Assembly: GCF_034190915.1 (NCBI RefSeq)
Contig: NW_026947485.1
Span: 30,517,519-30,581,518 of the forward strand
DNA length: 64,000 bases
Source: Cavia porcellus
Lineage: Eukaryota > Chordata > Mammalia > Rodentia > Caviidae
Direction: 5' to 3'
How positions within the stretch are numbered: the stretch's first letter is position 1; every line of letters begins with the position of its first letter. Under the pieces are notes generated by a model. The model was not told the DNA's origin, did not search any database, and worked only from the letters and a program-made list of their open reading frames with translations. A program made the position numbers and the translations under genes. Below, in pieces: positions 45,957-56,664 of this stretch.

Positions 45957-46105
45957 AATAATAATAACAATAAAAATAGTATTTCTGAGAACTGCTTATC
46001 TGTACAGACTTTCTACGTTTAGGTGGAAGCTACCTAATGCACAGCCACATGCCAGGCAGTGCTCTGCTTTTGGGAAGCAGTTCTCAAACATCACCAAAGT
46101 TAATT
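45957..46105 (+). mobile_element. Possible MIR relic
   Basis: AATAATAATAACAATAAAAATAG followed by CACATGCCAGGCAGTGCTCTG is weakly like the MIR 5' half. Very uncertain. Confidence 0.25.
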
Positions 46106-46108
46106 ACT

Positions 46109-46198
46109 CTGGGTTGGGAGATACAGTCCAGTTTTAGAGCTCCTGCCTAGCATGTTCAAGGCCCTGGACTGGATCCTCAGTACCAAAACAAAACAAGA
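46109..46198 (+). mobile_element. ID-type SINE, first of a pair
   Basis: TGGGTTGGGAGATACAGTCC, AGAGCTCCTGCCTAGCATG, CAAGGCCCTGGACTGGATCC and TCAGTACC then an A-rich tail: a tRNA-derived ID unit with recognisable A-box and B-box regions. Confidence 0.8.
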
Positions 46199-46208
46199 TT
46201 TATAAAAG

Positions 46209-46295
46209 CTGGGCTGGGGGTGTGGTACAGCTGTTGAGTGCACACTTAGCAAGTGTGAAGGATTGAGTTTGATCCCTTGTACCAGAAAAAAAAAT
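46209..46295 (+). mobile_element. ID-type SINE, second of a pair
   Basis: GGGCTGGGGGTGTGGTACAG, AGTGCACACTTAGCAAGTGTG and TTGAGTTTGATCCCTTGTACC, then an A-tail. It follows the first ID unit after about 10 bases in the same orientation. Confidence 0.8.
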
Positions 46296-49064
46296 TAATC
46301 ACGTTGGAGTAGTATTTAGAATATAATCAACACCAGAGACCTGGTTTGTATGTTTAAGAATGTGCTCAGAATTTTGGAATTTTCAGAATTTCCTGGTATG
46401 ATTCAGTTATGATGTGCCATCCCTTGAAAAACAGCACTTGGAGTATTGAGGGAATGCTTGGCCATCGCCATATACATCTTCATGGTATAGTTACTATTGA
46501 GAAAAAGCTATACGCAGATACACTTGTGGAGAAGCCTTCTAATGCTGGTTGTGACATCTGCTCTCCTTTCTGAGAACCATGTCCTGTTTGTTTTTCTGCT
46601 GTAGCAAGTACTACAAGCTCTGTAAATAGTACCTGACCCAAAACTGGGAAATTCTCCTTTCAAACGAGCAGCTTAGTGGTTCCAACCACAGTCTGATAGA
46701 TTAGTATGGATCAGTATAGATGGAAATCCTTTGCAGAGAGGGGCAGACATTTCATCTCACAGAATAATGCCACTTGTCAAGTCTACTAGCTGAACTCAGC
46801 ACTGTCCTTTGCTGCATTATTTTCTCTTCTTCACTGTAGGTGTGGTTGTGGTTGTGCTGTTAGTGGGTCTCGGGTTGGGCAGGGGCTGTGCGTGTGATTG
46901 TACTTCCAGAAGTTTCCAGAGTTCATGCTGGTGCTGGCCTTTCAGTCACAGAGTGGGGTGACATTGGGGAGAAAAGGCTTTGAACTGGGGCCGTGCTTCT
47001 CAGTTTGGCTCCGAGGACGCCACTCAAAACACAAACTCAGATTCAAATTTTAAACATTCATGAAAACCAGAATGGTGGGCTATTTTTGACCTGCTGCCAA
47101 CTCATCTAATACCCGCCCTCCCAAATAGAATAGCTGGAACATGGCATGTAAGATTTTGGAGTCAGTATCCCACCCTCCAATTGGAAAAAATTTCCCCAGA
47201 GTGAGAAATCTCGCATCCAGTTTTAGCCACTAAGGGTGCCGCTCTTTGTCAATGATAAACTGCAATCCTCCCCACATAGCATGACGATTTATGCCTTTGG
47301 CACCTTATGGTGTTAATAGGACAGAAGAGCATAAATTCTCCTGATGTTAGTGCAGGAGTAGGTCTCACAACTTTGGCTGTGCCCTCCCTTGTGGCTCTGG
47401 TCAGAGAAACAAAATCAAGCCAAATACATTCAATATGAACAGATGCTTAAGTGCTTTTTAAATGGATGACTTTGTGGAACTGTTTTCTCTTAGAGAAAAA
47501 ATAATGTGAAACACCTTTTGCACCAGTTCGTCTATGTTGGCAGCAGCTGAGCAGCCCAGGAGGCCTCCCCATGGTGTCTGCAAGGCCAGGGCTAGGGAAG
47601 GGTGAGCATGGCCCAAGCTGCCCTCTCTGGCCACAGGTTTCCTAAGACATCTGCAAATCATTGTGCAAAATCAAAAAGTACAAATTCACCACAGCTCAAC
47701 TCTCAAGTTGAGTCTGATATTTCCTGTTTTGAAGGTTTCCTTGGTATCACACATTGGCTCTGAAACACCAGCTGCTCTAAGTGACTCAAATTTATAGACC
47801 CTTTAATCAATTATCTCATCATTTTACCCAATTTCTAGATAATTGAGGAGGATAAATGATCTCCTATGTAAACACAATATTTAATTTTCTAAAAATTCAG
47901 TGTTTTAGCATGTGCTGCAGAAGGAGTCTTGCATACGGATTCTCTTTTATCAGTGAGCTCATTTCTCTCTCTGATGAGATTAGATCTCATAGTGCTTTGC
48001 AGCTATACCACACTGGAAATATTGTCAATGCAATGTTGAAAGTAAAAAAGTGAGTTATCTAAGAGTCACACTTATTGATAACTTGCTTAATTTTTAGTAT
48101 GTTTAGAATCTTTGCGAAACAGAATAATGAAAGTAAAAGTCAAAAAGAAACCACCACAGACTATGACACAGGCTTCTAAGGTGGAAGGCAGGTTGAGAGC
48201 AGCGGTGTTAATTTTCATTAGGGAGCTATTTTTTCTTTTGGTAGAAATTCTAAAGTGATGACTAAGGTTTATGAATGATGAGAGGAACACTCAGACTTGC
48301 AAATAATTGGACTTGGTTTGTCTAAAAGTGTAAACAGCTGGACAAATAACTGAGGGTGTTCATGGTGTGGTGACATTTGCGTGTTATATCTTGATGAAGC
48401 ATGACAAATATTTTTATACTAGTCCTGGTATGTTTCATGTGAAGATTTCTCATTTGGGTTCCACTAGCATAGTTTGGAGGAAACAGTGTTTGCCACCTCA
48501 CAGAGAGGCCAGGTCACGGCTAGTCCTCTCCTCGAGCTCGGATGCTGCTCTTAAGCAGGAAGTCCTACTCTGTCGTCCTGAAGCTTCATCCATTTACAGA
48601 GTTAGTGCATAAACAGTAACTGAGCACTTTTCCTACTTTTGAGGACGATGACATATTCCTTAGTTTTGTGGTTTTGGCCTAGTTCGGTATCCCTTACCCA
48701 TTTTTTATTCTTGCTTCCTAAAGAAGCTTTTTGGGCCTCCCCCAAGTCGCACATCTATTCCATAAAAGTCTTAATTTTGTAGACACACTGTGTGTCGGTT
48801 TGGGTCCTGCCTGTATATCTGTGCTTTTTACATAAAAGAAGTTTGTTTTGTCTTTTATGAAGCAATTTCCAATTCTTCTACTTGGGGAGTGGATGATAGC
48901 TCCCCACTATGAAGGCTTGGGAGCCAGAAATGAGCAGACAGCTAACTGTTGATCCAGATACAACTGTTGATCTCTCCTCCACCCCGATTAACTTACTCCC
49001 ACACTTTACCCTTACTTCTAGAGTCATGTTATCATGTCTCATTTTAATGATTTGTTTAGTCATG
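46296..49064. other. No recognised feature
   Basis: A long stretch without identifiable repeats. It includes a GC-richer patch at about 46,850-47,000 and 47,520-47,640. Short frames only, no domain and no direction bias. Diverged repeats could be hidden. Confidence 0.45.
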
Positions 49065-49480
49065 TGTAGTGGTTATAATGATGTTCTTTCAAAAGATATG
49101 TCACCCAGAGCCTGAGTAGGTAACTTTATTTGAAAAAAGGGTCATTGCAGATGTGATTATGGATTTTGAGTGACATGGTCTGAGATTATTTGAATAGGTC
49201 CTAAATCTAGTGACAATTGTCTCCATGAGAGAAAGGCCATGGGATGTTTGAAACAGACAGAGAAGTACATGTAAAGATGAGGCAGAGATCGGCATAGTGG
49301 TCAAGGAATGCCTAGAAATGCCAGCACCCATCAGACCTGGAAGAGATTCTCCCTAGGGCCTCCATAAGGATCACGGTCTGATACCACCACTGAATGTGGA
49401 CTTCTTGCCTCCAGAACAATGTACAGAAATTTGTTTTTAAAATTACTAAGTGGTAATTTATTATGGCAGACTCAGAAAAT
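49065..49480 (+). mobile_element. MLT1-type MaLR LTR
   Basis: GTAACTTTATTTGAAAAAAGGG, TCATTGCAGATGTGATTATG, GAGATTATTTGAATAGGTCC, then a GCCTCCAGAACAATGTACAG block and a ...TAATTTATTATGGCAGACTCAG end: full MLT1 order from near start to end. Confidence 0.8.
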
Positions 49481-49864
49481 AAATATATTGCCTTTCTCCT
49501 CGGCTCTCAGCTGGCCTTCTAAGGGTATAGCATTTTATTTATGCTTTCCCAATGCATAGACCGAGGGCCGGCATACAGTCATCAGTGAATGTTTCTAAGG
49601 TAGCTGCAGTGAGAAGGAAACAAGCTTGCTGCCTCCTTCACTTGATGGAGCCAGATTTGGAAGTGTTTGAGGACCCAGGCTACATACACCTTCTCTTCCC
49701 CCCGCACTTCCCAATAATCTTTCAACCAACTCGACTGTTAGGTACACGTGGATAAATAAGTATTACAAAATGCTAAAATAGATAGGCAGAGTATCTACAA
49801 ACTATTTAGAATTTTATAGACTCCTCTTAGCCTGCTTTCTCCCCTCACTAAATAACTTATCATA
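49481..49864. other. No recognised feature
   Basis: Unique sequence; a faint L2-like end (CATCAGTGAATGTTTCTAAGG near 49,578) is not strong enough to call. Confidence 0.45.
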
Positions 49865-50200
49865 GGCATCTCTCCATGTCAATAAATGTAGCTACACATC
49901 ATCATTTTAATAGCTACCTGGTTTCCATTGTAAGGATTACTATAATTTATTTAACCAATCTCCTATTGATGGATGCTAATGTCCCTCTTAAAGTGAAATA
50001 GCCATTTTGACATACGATACCATAAACCTGGTCTCACCAATACAGTGAGACTATTTCTTCTTTTGACTTGAACAATACACTTATTTTAATTTGGCTGATG
50101 ATTTTGTTAGCTTTGTGAGGTAGTTGCTACTTTCTGGATACAGATTGCTATTTTATTTTGACTTTGTCATTAACTAAAACTCATCCTCACTGAACACATA
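49865..50200 (-). mobile_element. Old L1M 3'UTR fragment
   Basis: CTACACATCATCATTTTAATAG, ACTATAATTTATTTAACCAATC and CCTATTGATGGATGCTAATG are antisense L1M 3'UTR landmarks. The right half is heavily diverged. Confidence 0.6.
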
Positions 50201-50639
50201 TAAAGCAGGAGTGCTCCTAACTGGTATTGAATAGTATATCATATATATTCTTTAAACAATTCATTTTTTTGTATAACTATCATTTTTTGTATAACTATCA
50301 TCAGAACTTATGGAAGGCTTTGTTTTTCTTTTTAAATATGACTCTACATCATAAGAATTTCTTCCTATATTTGTGTTTTTCCTTTAAACCTTTAAGATTT
50401 TATAGTTATCCTTGTTTTTTTCCATTATTTCTACTAGTAAAATAATTCTGTAACTAATTTCTGCATTTCAAGGTGTCCCTCACGCTCAGTGGGGAGGCTT
50501 GGATGTTTGCTTCTATGTTAGAGATTACAGTGTTGAGTAGGAGAACGTAAGAGATACACTCTAATTCTTACTCAAGATATTACCTTTGAGATACCAAGCT
50601 CCTACTGGATATCTTGTCTCATAGCCTACACAATCTTTA
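50201..50639. other. Unique DNA with an 19-bp tandem duplication
   Basis: CATTTTTTGTATAACTAT occurs twice in a row (50,262-50,299) with one extra T in the first copy. No other structure recognised. Confidence 0.6.
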
Positions 50640-50775
50640 TCTCATAATGTTACTTTCATTTTGCTCATTCAGGAAAGGCCTTACACCTAACTTTGACTCT
50701 CACTCTCTGTCGCACTTAACATAGTGCCTGAATGTGCAAAATAAAAGGTGCCCAATAACCATTTGCTGCTCTACC
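50640..50775 (+). mobile_element. Probable L2 3' end fragment
   Basis: CGCACTTAACATAGTGCCTG followed by AAAAGGTGCCCAATAACCATTTG matches the L2 terminus (GCACATAGTAGGTGCTCAATAAATATTTG). Confidence 0.5.
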
Positions 50776-51535
50776 TTGAACTGTTCCCAAGAATATGATA
50801 CATACATGGTAGATAACAGCCCGCTGGCAATCAGCACCTTCTCTTGCCTGTCCTCATTAATAATCTGTTGAGGGCTCACTCTGGGAGACCCAGGGATAAA
50901 CGTCAAGCTCACTAGATTTTATTCACGTTTTTCTCTTTCCTGGAAGTCAGAAGTGAGCCTGGGAAAGTTTTGTGCAGTTAGTGGGGCTGAGAGTGGACAC
51001 TGATGATGAGCTATGATGTGAAGAGGGAAGTGGAGGCCATTTGGGAGTCAGAATCTTGTCTTAGTAAATGTTTGGGAGACAGAATTATTCACAGATACAG
51101 AGCATAGGTTTACGTTGGTTAAAATCTCACCTAATAAAGCATGGGGCAGCCACGAGAAAGAACGTAGTAACAATAGTAAAAGTAGTAAGCAGAGTGTGTC
51201 CTGCTTTCCTCTGACCTCCTCCACCAATGACACTGCAATCTTTAAGTTTAAAAGACGTAAATATATTCATCACCGCCATTCTTGTTTCTCATTTTCTGCC
51301 TTGATGTATACTGTATACTGAGTATACTGCCTTAATGTGGCAGTATACTCGAGCACAGTATAAGGGATAGGCAGATGATGAGGAAGAACCAGGCCACAGG
51401 AGTCCCTGTTTATCATGAGCTGTGCATGCTTAAGAAAGTAACCGCAACCCGTTCATTCAGAGGACTCTCAACATAGCAGAAGTGGAAAGTTTAAACTACT
51501 CATCAGAAGAAAACAAAGGGGACTTACAGGTTGTA
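50776..51535. other. Unique DNA with a perfect hairpin
   Basis: No repeat family seen. A 12-bp perfect inverted repeat with a 7-base loop lies at 51,320-51,350 (separate entry). Confidence 0.5.
51320..51350. repeat. Perfect 12-bp inverted repeat, 7-base loop
   Basis: GAGTATACTGCC at 51,320-51,331 and its exact reverse complement GGCAGTATACTC at 51,339-51,350 flank TTAATGT. Immediately upstream are two more GTATACTG copies (51,306-51,320). Confidence 0.9.
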
Positions 51536-51965
51536 CTAATTAACTGATTGTGTCAACTTGCGTAAGAAACACCAAACTAAATTGGCTCAGCATAGTTCTG
51601 GGTGTGGAAGAGCCACCCTACAGAGGACTGTCACCAAAAGGTAAATGAAGAAGGAAGACTCATTTCTGTTTCTTTGGAGGAGCTCCAGCCTTCCCCTTTC
51701 CTTTGGACATCATCTCTGGGCTTCCAGCAGAGTTTTCAGGCTTCCATTGTAGACTCTTTGATCACTTGATACAGACTTGTGCAGGACACCTCAGTGAGGT
51801 CCAGGCTTTCGACTGGATCCTTGGGATCTCCAGGACACAGACAGCCCTTTTGTACTCTTCCATATCTGACTGTGGGAAGTCGTAACTCAACCTTGTAAGT
51901 CCTTATATACTTTATTTATATGTCTTTCATTAAATCTGTTTCTCTGGTGAACACAGACTGATACA
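51536..51965 (+). mobile_element. ERVL-type LTR (MLT2-like)
   Basis: Begins near ACTGATTGTGTCAACTTGCG, then AAACTAAATTGGCTCAGC, a central GCTTCCAGCAGAGTTTTCAGG part, GTCTTTCATTAAATCTGTTTC and an end CTCTGGTGAACACAGACTGATACA, the usual end of this LTR class. Shares its start with the copy at 20.9 kb. Confidence 0.6.
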
Positions 51966-52829
51966 CAGGCATTCAGTAAATAAAACTAAATCAACAAATG
52001 CTTGCATCTGCAATGTTCAGTGTAAGGGCAACATTGTGATTGTAGGTTGAAGTACAAAAGCATAAGATATCTGCAGCTTTAAACTTATAAAGTTATAAGG
52101 TTTGAGAAGGGGCTTTTAGTTTTTGTAAATGCCACTCCGTCTGTACCTATGACCCCACCTCCTGCTGGGCCCATGAGGCCTTGACAGTCACAGGTTATAG
52201 GAGAAACAAAACAGGAACTGAGTTTCAGTGACTACTTTTGAGACTACATTGAGCTACTGACGTCACTTGTAGTATCACAAATTAGTTGTGTCTGTGGAAG
52301 CCACGTAGTCTGAGAGGAGCCAGCTTAATCTCCATTCACCCTTCAGGGAGTATAGGTGAGGTGCTGCGGGGAGGATGGTTCCGTTCATTGCAGAGGTTCA
52401 GCCTAGGTGTGAACCAGATGCAGTGTTCCAAGGCAGGAATCAACAGCATGCTGCCAGAGTTCTGGCAGATGGTAGCATAGTACAGTAGCAGAGGGTTGCC
52501 TGAGAGAAGTAGATCGATCCAAACTTCACAATGAAGCTCATAGAGTGCCTGATGAAGAGGGCAGGCAAAAGGAGCTAGTCTTTGCAGAAGACAGTCCAGA
52601 CTAGCAGGGTAGCCCAAAGGGAAGCCAATTCTATAGTGTTTACTCAAACTCAGGTTAGATCCAGACCCCAGGTCACCAGAAGGGGGCACCAGAGGGCTGG
52701 GTGAATGGCTCTAGTCCAGGTCCAATAGGTAGATTTTGAGATAGAAATGTTGGGATCAATGCTTGTGGAAAGGAATAAAGAATAAAGGACCCTAACTGAG
52801 CAGAGGGAGATGCTTGCTGAGATGCCATC
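51966..52829. other. No recognised repeat; 117-codon minus frame
   Basis: A proline/leucine-rich frame lies at 52,336-52,689 (minus). Base composition is unusual for the neighbourhood, so an unrecognised LTR or retrocopy is possible. No domain. Confidence 0.35.
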
Positions 52830-53135
52830 TTATTTTGGTTTGCTATAACAAATGGGTAGCTCACAGACAATAGTCATTTATTTCTCATAATTTAGAGACT
52901 GGCAAGTCCAAGATCAAGGTGCCAGCAGATTTGGTGTCTGGTGAGATCCTGATTTCTGGATCATAAATATTCCCTTACCTATCATTGTGTCCTCACATGG
53001 GGGAAAGGATCAGCCAGGTTTCTGGGGCTTCTTCAATAAAGGTACTAATGCCAGTTATGAGGACTCCATTCTCTCTTGAATTATGGATTACGATTTCAAT
53101 ATTTGAATTGGAGAGAACACAAATATTTAGCTCTT
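52830..53135 (-). mobile_element. MLT1-type MaLR LTR
   Basis: Antisense MLT1: TAGTCATTTATTTCTCATAATT, CTGGCAAGTCCAAGATCAAGG, GTGCCAGCAGATTTGGTGTCTGG, ATTGTGTCCTCACATGGGGG, AATGCCAGTTATGAGGACTCC and GAGAACACAAATATTTAGC at the other end. Nearly complete. Confidence 0.85.
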
Positions 53136-55147
53136 AGACCCTCACAAAGCCCTTAGCTGTCCTCTTGGTGAAGCAAACAAACAAACAAACACACACAAAA
53201 AATAAACTTCTCTGAATTGTTCTGAGTTTGGGGAATGAAATATGAAGGCTTTGATCCCCTCACACTGATCAGTCTTTGGACCCAAGCTACAGCTGGAAGG
53301 CAGCATGTTTTGAGCCAGGCACTTTTTTCTAAAAGAAGCAACTCTCAAAGATGGCCAACAGCTGAGGGCCATCTTCTAGCTATGCTCTCAGAAGGACTGA
53401 TTCATTCCCTCCTGAAGAGGAATCTGGGTAGTCCAGGCCAACATCCACCATAAGTTACAACCTGGAGGATATGAGTGCTTGGTGGTCATGAATGACAGGA
53501 CAGAGACATTAGAATAAGAAGACAGATATAAGAGGGCAGAAATAATATATTAAGTCCCATGGGATTGGCCTTGATGGGAGGGAAGAATGAGAAGAACTGG
53601 CAAAGACTATTTGCACTCTTCCCCTCTTATAAACCAGTTGCTCTGAACCCTGGGGTAGGGTGGGGGTGGGTGAAAGGCAAAGGTGGCTAAGTCCACATAC
53701 TTTAGGAGGATCAGCAAATCCAGCTGCAAGAGAGAAGCTGCAAGAAGGTGATCATGGGGCAAGAAAGAACATTGTAGGTACCTGGAGTACTTCCCTGCTC
53801 ATGGTAGTAAATTTTGTACATTATGTTCCTGGGGCTTATAACACCATAAACATGGTCAAACAGCCAAATCTACTCTTATGTGCAAACACACAGTTTTAAT
53901 TTTAAGAAATATTTCTGAAGACGTTGATGCAATTTCATCCCTTAGACTTAGAGAGCATTTCTAGTGTGTTGTTCTAGCCATTTTATGTTGCATGACTGGA
54001 ACAGAAAATTTTTATTATTTTTAGAGAGACCCCATACCTTGTTCCTGCACAACTCAAAGTGATCGTTGATTTAGTGCCACTTAGAAGGCAGGAAGGAGGG
54101 AAATATTTAGATTGAAGCCAAGAATAGAAAATTCTTATATTAAAAAAAACCCTAAAACCTGTTCCGTTAAAAAATGAAGTGAGTAAGCACTAGGGAACTC
54201 ACATTAGAGCATGTTTCGATGTCAGCATTTAATATGTCACAACATTTGGGTCATTTTGGCAAATTATGAGATTTTTCTAATTCCTAGAGTATCATTAAAC
54301 AGCTGTTGTTCCTTTTCTAAATAATGTAACTCTGCCTTTCTCCTCATCCAGGATTGCCTTGATTTCAATAGCTTGAAATTTCAATGCAACAGCTTCACTT
54401 TACTTTGGAATCCTTTCCCAGATTATGTACGTCCACTTTGCATGTGGGGTGTGACTCTGCATGAAATGGCCAGGCGTCTGTTGTTTGTGAAGAGACTCAG
54501 CTGTAGTGGCATATGGACAACACACTTTTAAAGTGGGGTTATTTCATAATTGCATCAACTCTGTCCAAGAAACAGGAACACATTCAAATTCCCTATAATT
54601 CAAACCATTTGTTAGCAGATCCCTCCATCCTGAGCTGGGAAGAACTGGGAACTGTGACATTGTTGTTTCTAGCCATCCACATGGTTTGAAAGTGCACCAT
54701 GGATCCAATGCTCTAGCCAGGGATGCTGTGGGAAGAGGGTGCTTCCATGTAGGACAAGGAAATGCTGCTCTAGGTTAGGGATGGGTTATCTGGTGTGCTG
54801 AGACTCTGCTGTTATGCAAAGTCTCTCACTGATTATTCCAGAAGTCTGGTGTGTGAAACATCACCAGTTATCCATGCAGCTTCTTATGCCATGGGGGTAG
54901 AGTAGGGCACAGCTGCAGACAGTGTGATTCAGGCAAAAAACCAAACCAAAACAAAACAAAAACAACAACAACAACAAAAACCTTAGGCTTAGGAACTGAA
55001 GAACACTGAGTCTGCAACTCCTTGCTGCACACTGCTCATCCCAAATGAGCCTCGTCATTTTTTTTGGCCATGGGCTTCCTTGTTTATAAAATGATTATAA
55101 GTACACAGACCCTCCTTAAAGGGTGGTAGTGTAAATTAAGGTCAATA
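53136..55147. other. Mostly unrecognised; two simple repeats
   Basis: A (CAAA)n run lies at 53,173-53,205 and an (AAC)n/(AAAAC)n run at 54,934-54,981. Apart from these I recognise no repeat or gene. Confidence 0.5.
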
Positions 55148-55479
55148 AAGTTGGCCCTCCATCTTCACAGGTTCTGAATCTCCATATTCAACCAACTATA
55201 GACCAAAAATATTTGGGAAAAAATTGCCTCTATCCTGAACATGTACAGATTTCTTGTTGATCTTATTCTCCAAACAATTCAATATAACTACTATTTTTGT
55301 AACACTTGCATTGCATTGGGTATTATAAGTAACAAGGAAGAGACAAACTATAGAATAGGATGTAATAGGTTACATGCAAACACTGCATCATTTTATAACA
55401 GAGATCTTAGCATACTAGGATTTTGGTATTCAAGGGGCTCCTGGAACCAATCTCCCTTGGATATCAAGGGATGATTGTA
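55148..55479 (+). mobile_element. Tigger-like miniature DNA transposon, copy 3
   Basis: The most complete copy: starts AGTTGGCCCTCCATCTTCAC, has ATTCAACCAACTATAGACC, GGGAAAAAATTGCCTC, GAACATGTACAGATTTC, TACATGCAAACACTGCATC and GATTTTGGTATTCAAGGGGC, and ends GGATATCAAGGGATGATTGTA. The ends are imperfect inverted repeats (AGTTGGCCCTCC against TACAATCATCCC). No transposase. Confidence 0.75.
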
Positions 55480-56664
55480 TATCTAAAATGCCAGCATTTT
55501 ACTTGGTCCATAATGAGCATTCAGTACTGTAAACTATCATTATTGTTAGTTATTACTAAATGAAGTCTATGAAAAGGGTCTTTCTGTATAATCTAAATTC
55601 CCGCTATGGTCGTCTTTTCCATGATCTGCCAGCAAAACAGCTTGCTGACAGCATCCATCTTTCTATTCACAAGTCACATGAAAATTATGGCTTTTTTTTC
55701 TTAAAGAGTTCCCAAAGGTCTGCTGCATTTCCTGGCAATGAGACAGTGATTCAGGCTGGTCCAGGTAGAGAACAAGGTTATGCCAATAGTCACATTCCTT
55801 GCGTAGAATGCTCCCCACTGGGCCATGTGCTCAACAATGTTGTGTGCCAGCCTCTTGGGCCTGGCTTGCCAGGCAACTACATAAATTGTCTCAGACATGA
55901 GGTTGTTTATGGCATAACCAACATGACTTTGGCCTAGCTCTTCTCATTTCTTAGGTGATAGTATTGGTGCTGGGGAGAGACATTCAGTGTAGAAAAATGA
56001 GTTCCCCTGATAAATTCTGCCAAGTGCAGATGGGACCTTGTCAGTTAACTGTCTACTCCACAATCTCAAGCTCCAGAGTGGCACTAACAACCCTAAGGGA
56101 AGACTGTCTACCAGCATCAGTTGGGCAAAGATGAATGCTTTTTTTTTTTTTTTTTTTGTAATTTTGATGTTTTGAGAGCTCTTAGCAATGCTTTTGGACA
56201 TTATAATTGTAATTATAATCTTAGAAGTTTAGAAGAAAATGTAATAAAAGAGAACCTATTACTATTTCCAGTTTTTGGCTCCTTGTTTATTTTTCCTTTG
56301 AGGAATCTTTTAGAGATAAAACCCACTTTAATTTCCAGGTTTCTCTAATTTTGAAGTCAGATTAACAATACAGGTAAAATGCCTACAGGTAAAATGCAAT
56401 GGGGTTTTCCAATTTTCTGACCCAAATTCTTCCAATCTCCATTCAGTTCACTGTCCCTTAGTAGTCAGAAAAAGCAAAGAAGGGAAGTAAGCTTTGGCAC
56501 TGATTTTGAGAGAAATGGCCAATAGGGGAGGTAGGTGCTCTTATATCTTTATAATTTTCCTTTGTCTCAAAGTTTATTCACCCTGTAAACAAATGAAGGA
56601 AGAAGGTCCACAATCGACCCAGCAGGATTTATTTACTTTTTAAAATCAAGTTATTGTGAATGGT
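55480..56664. other. Unrecognised; 125-codon plus frame and a poly(T)
   Basis: A frame at 55,560-55,937 (begins MKSMKRVFLYNL) has no recognisable domain. A poly(T) of about 18 lies at 56,140-56,158 and may mark the 3' end of a minus-strand retrocopy to its right, but no duplication was found. Confidence 0.4.

Noticed and set aside
56140..56348. Retrocopy ending at the poly(T) run
   Set aside because: No AATAAA-type signal close to the run on the minus strand, no duplication, and no recognisable source sequence.
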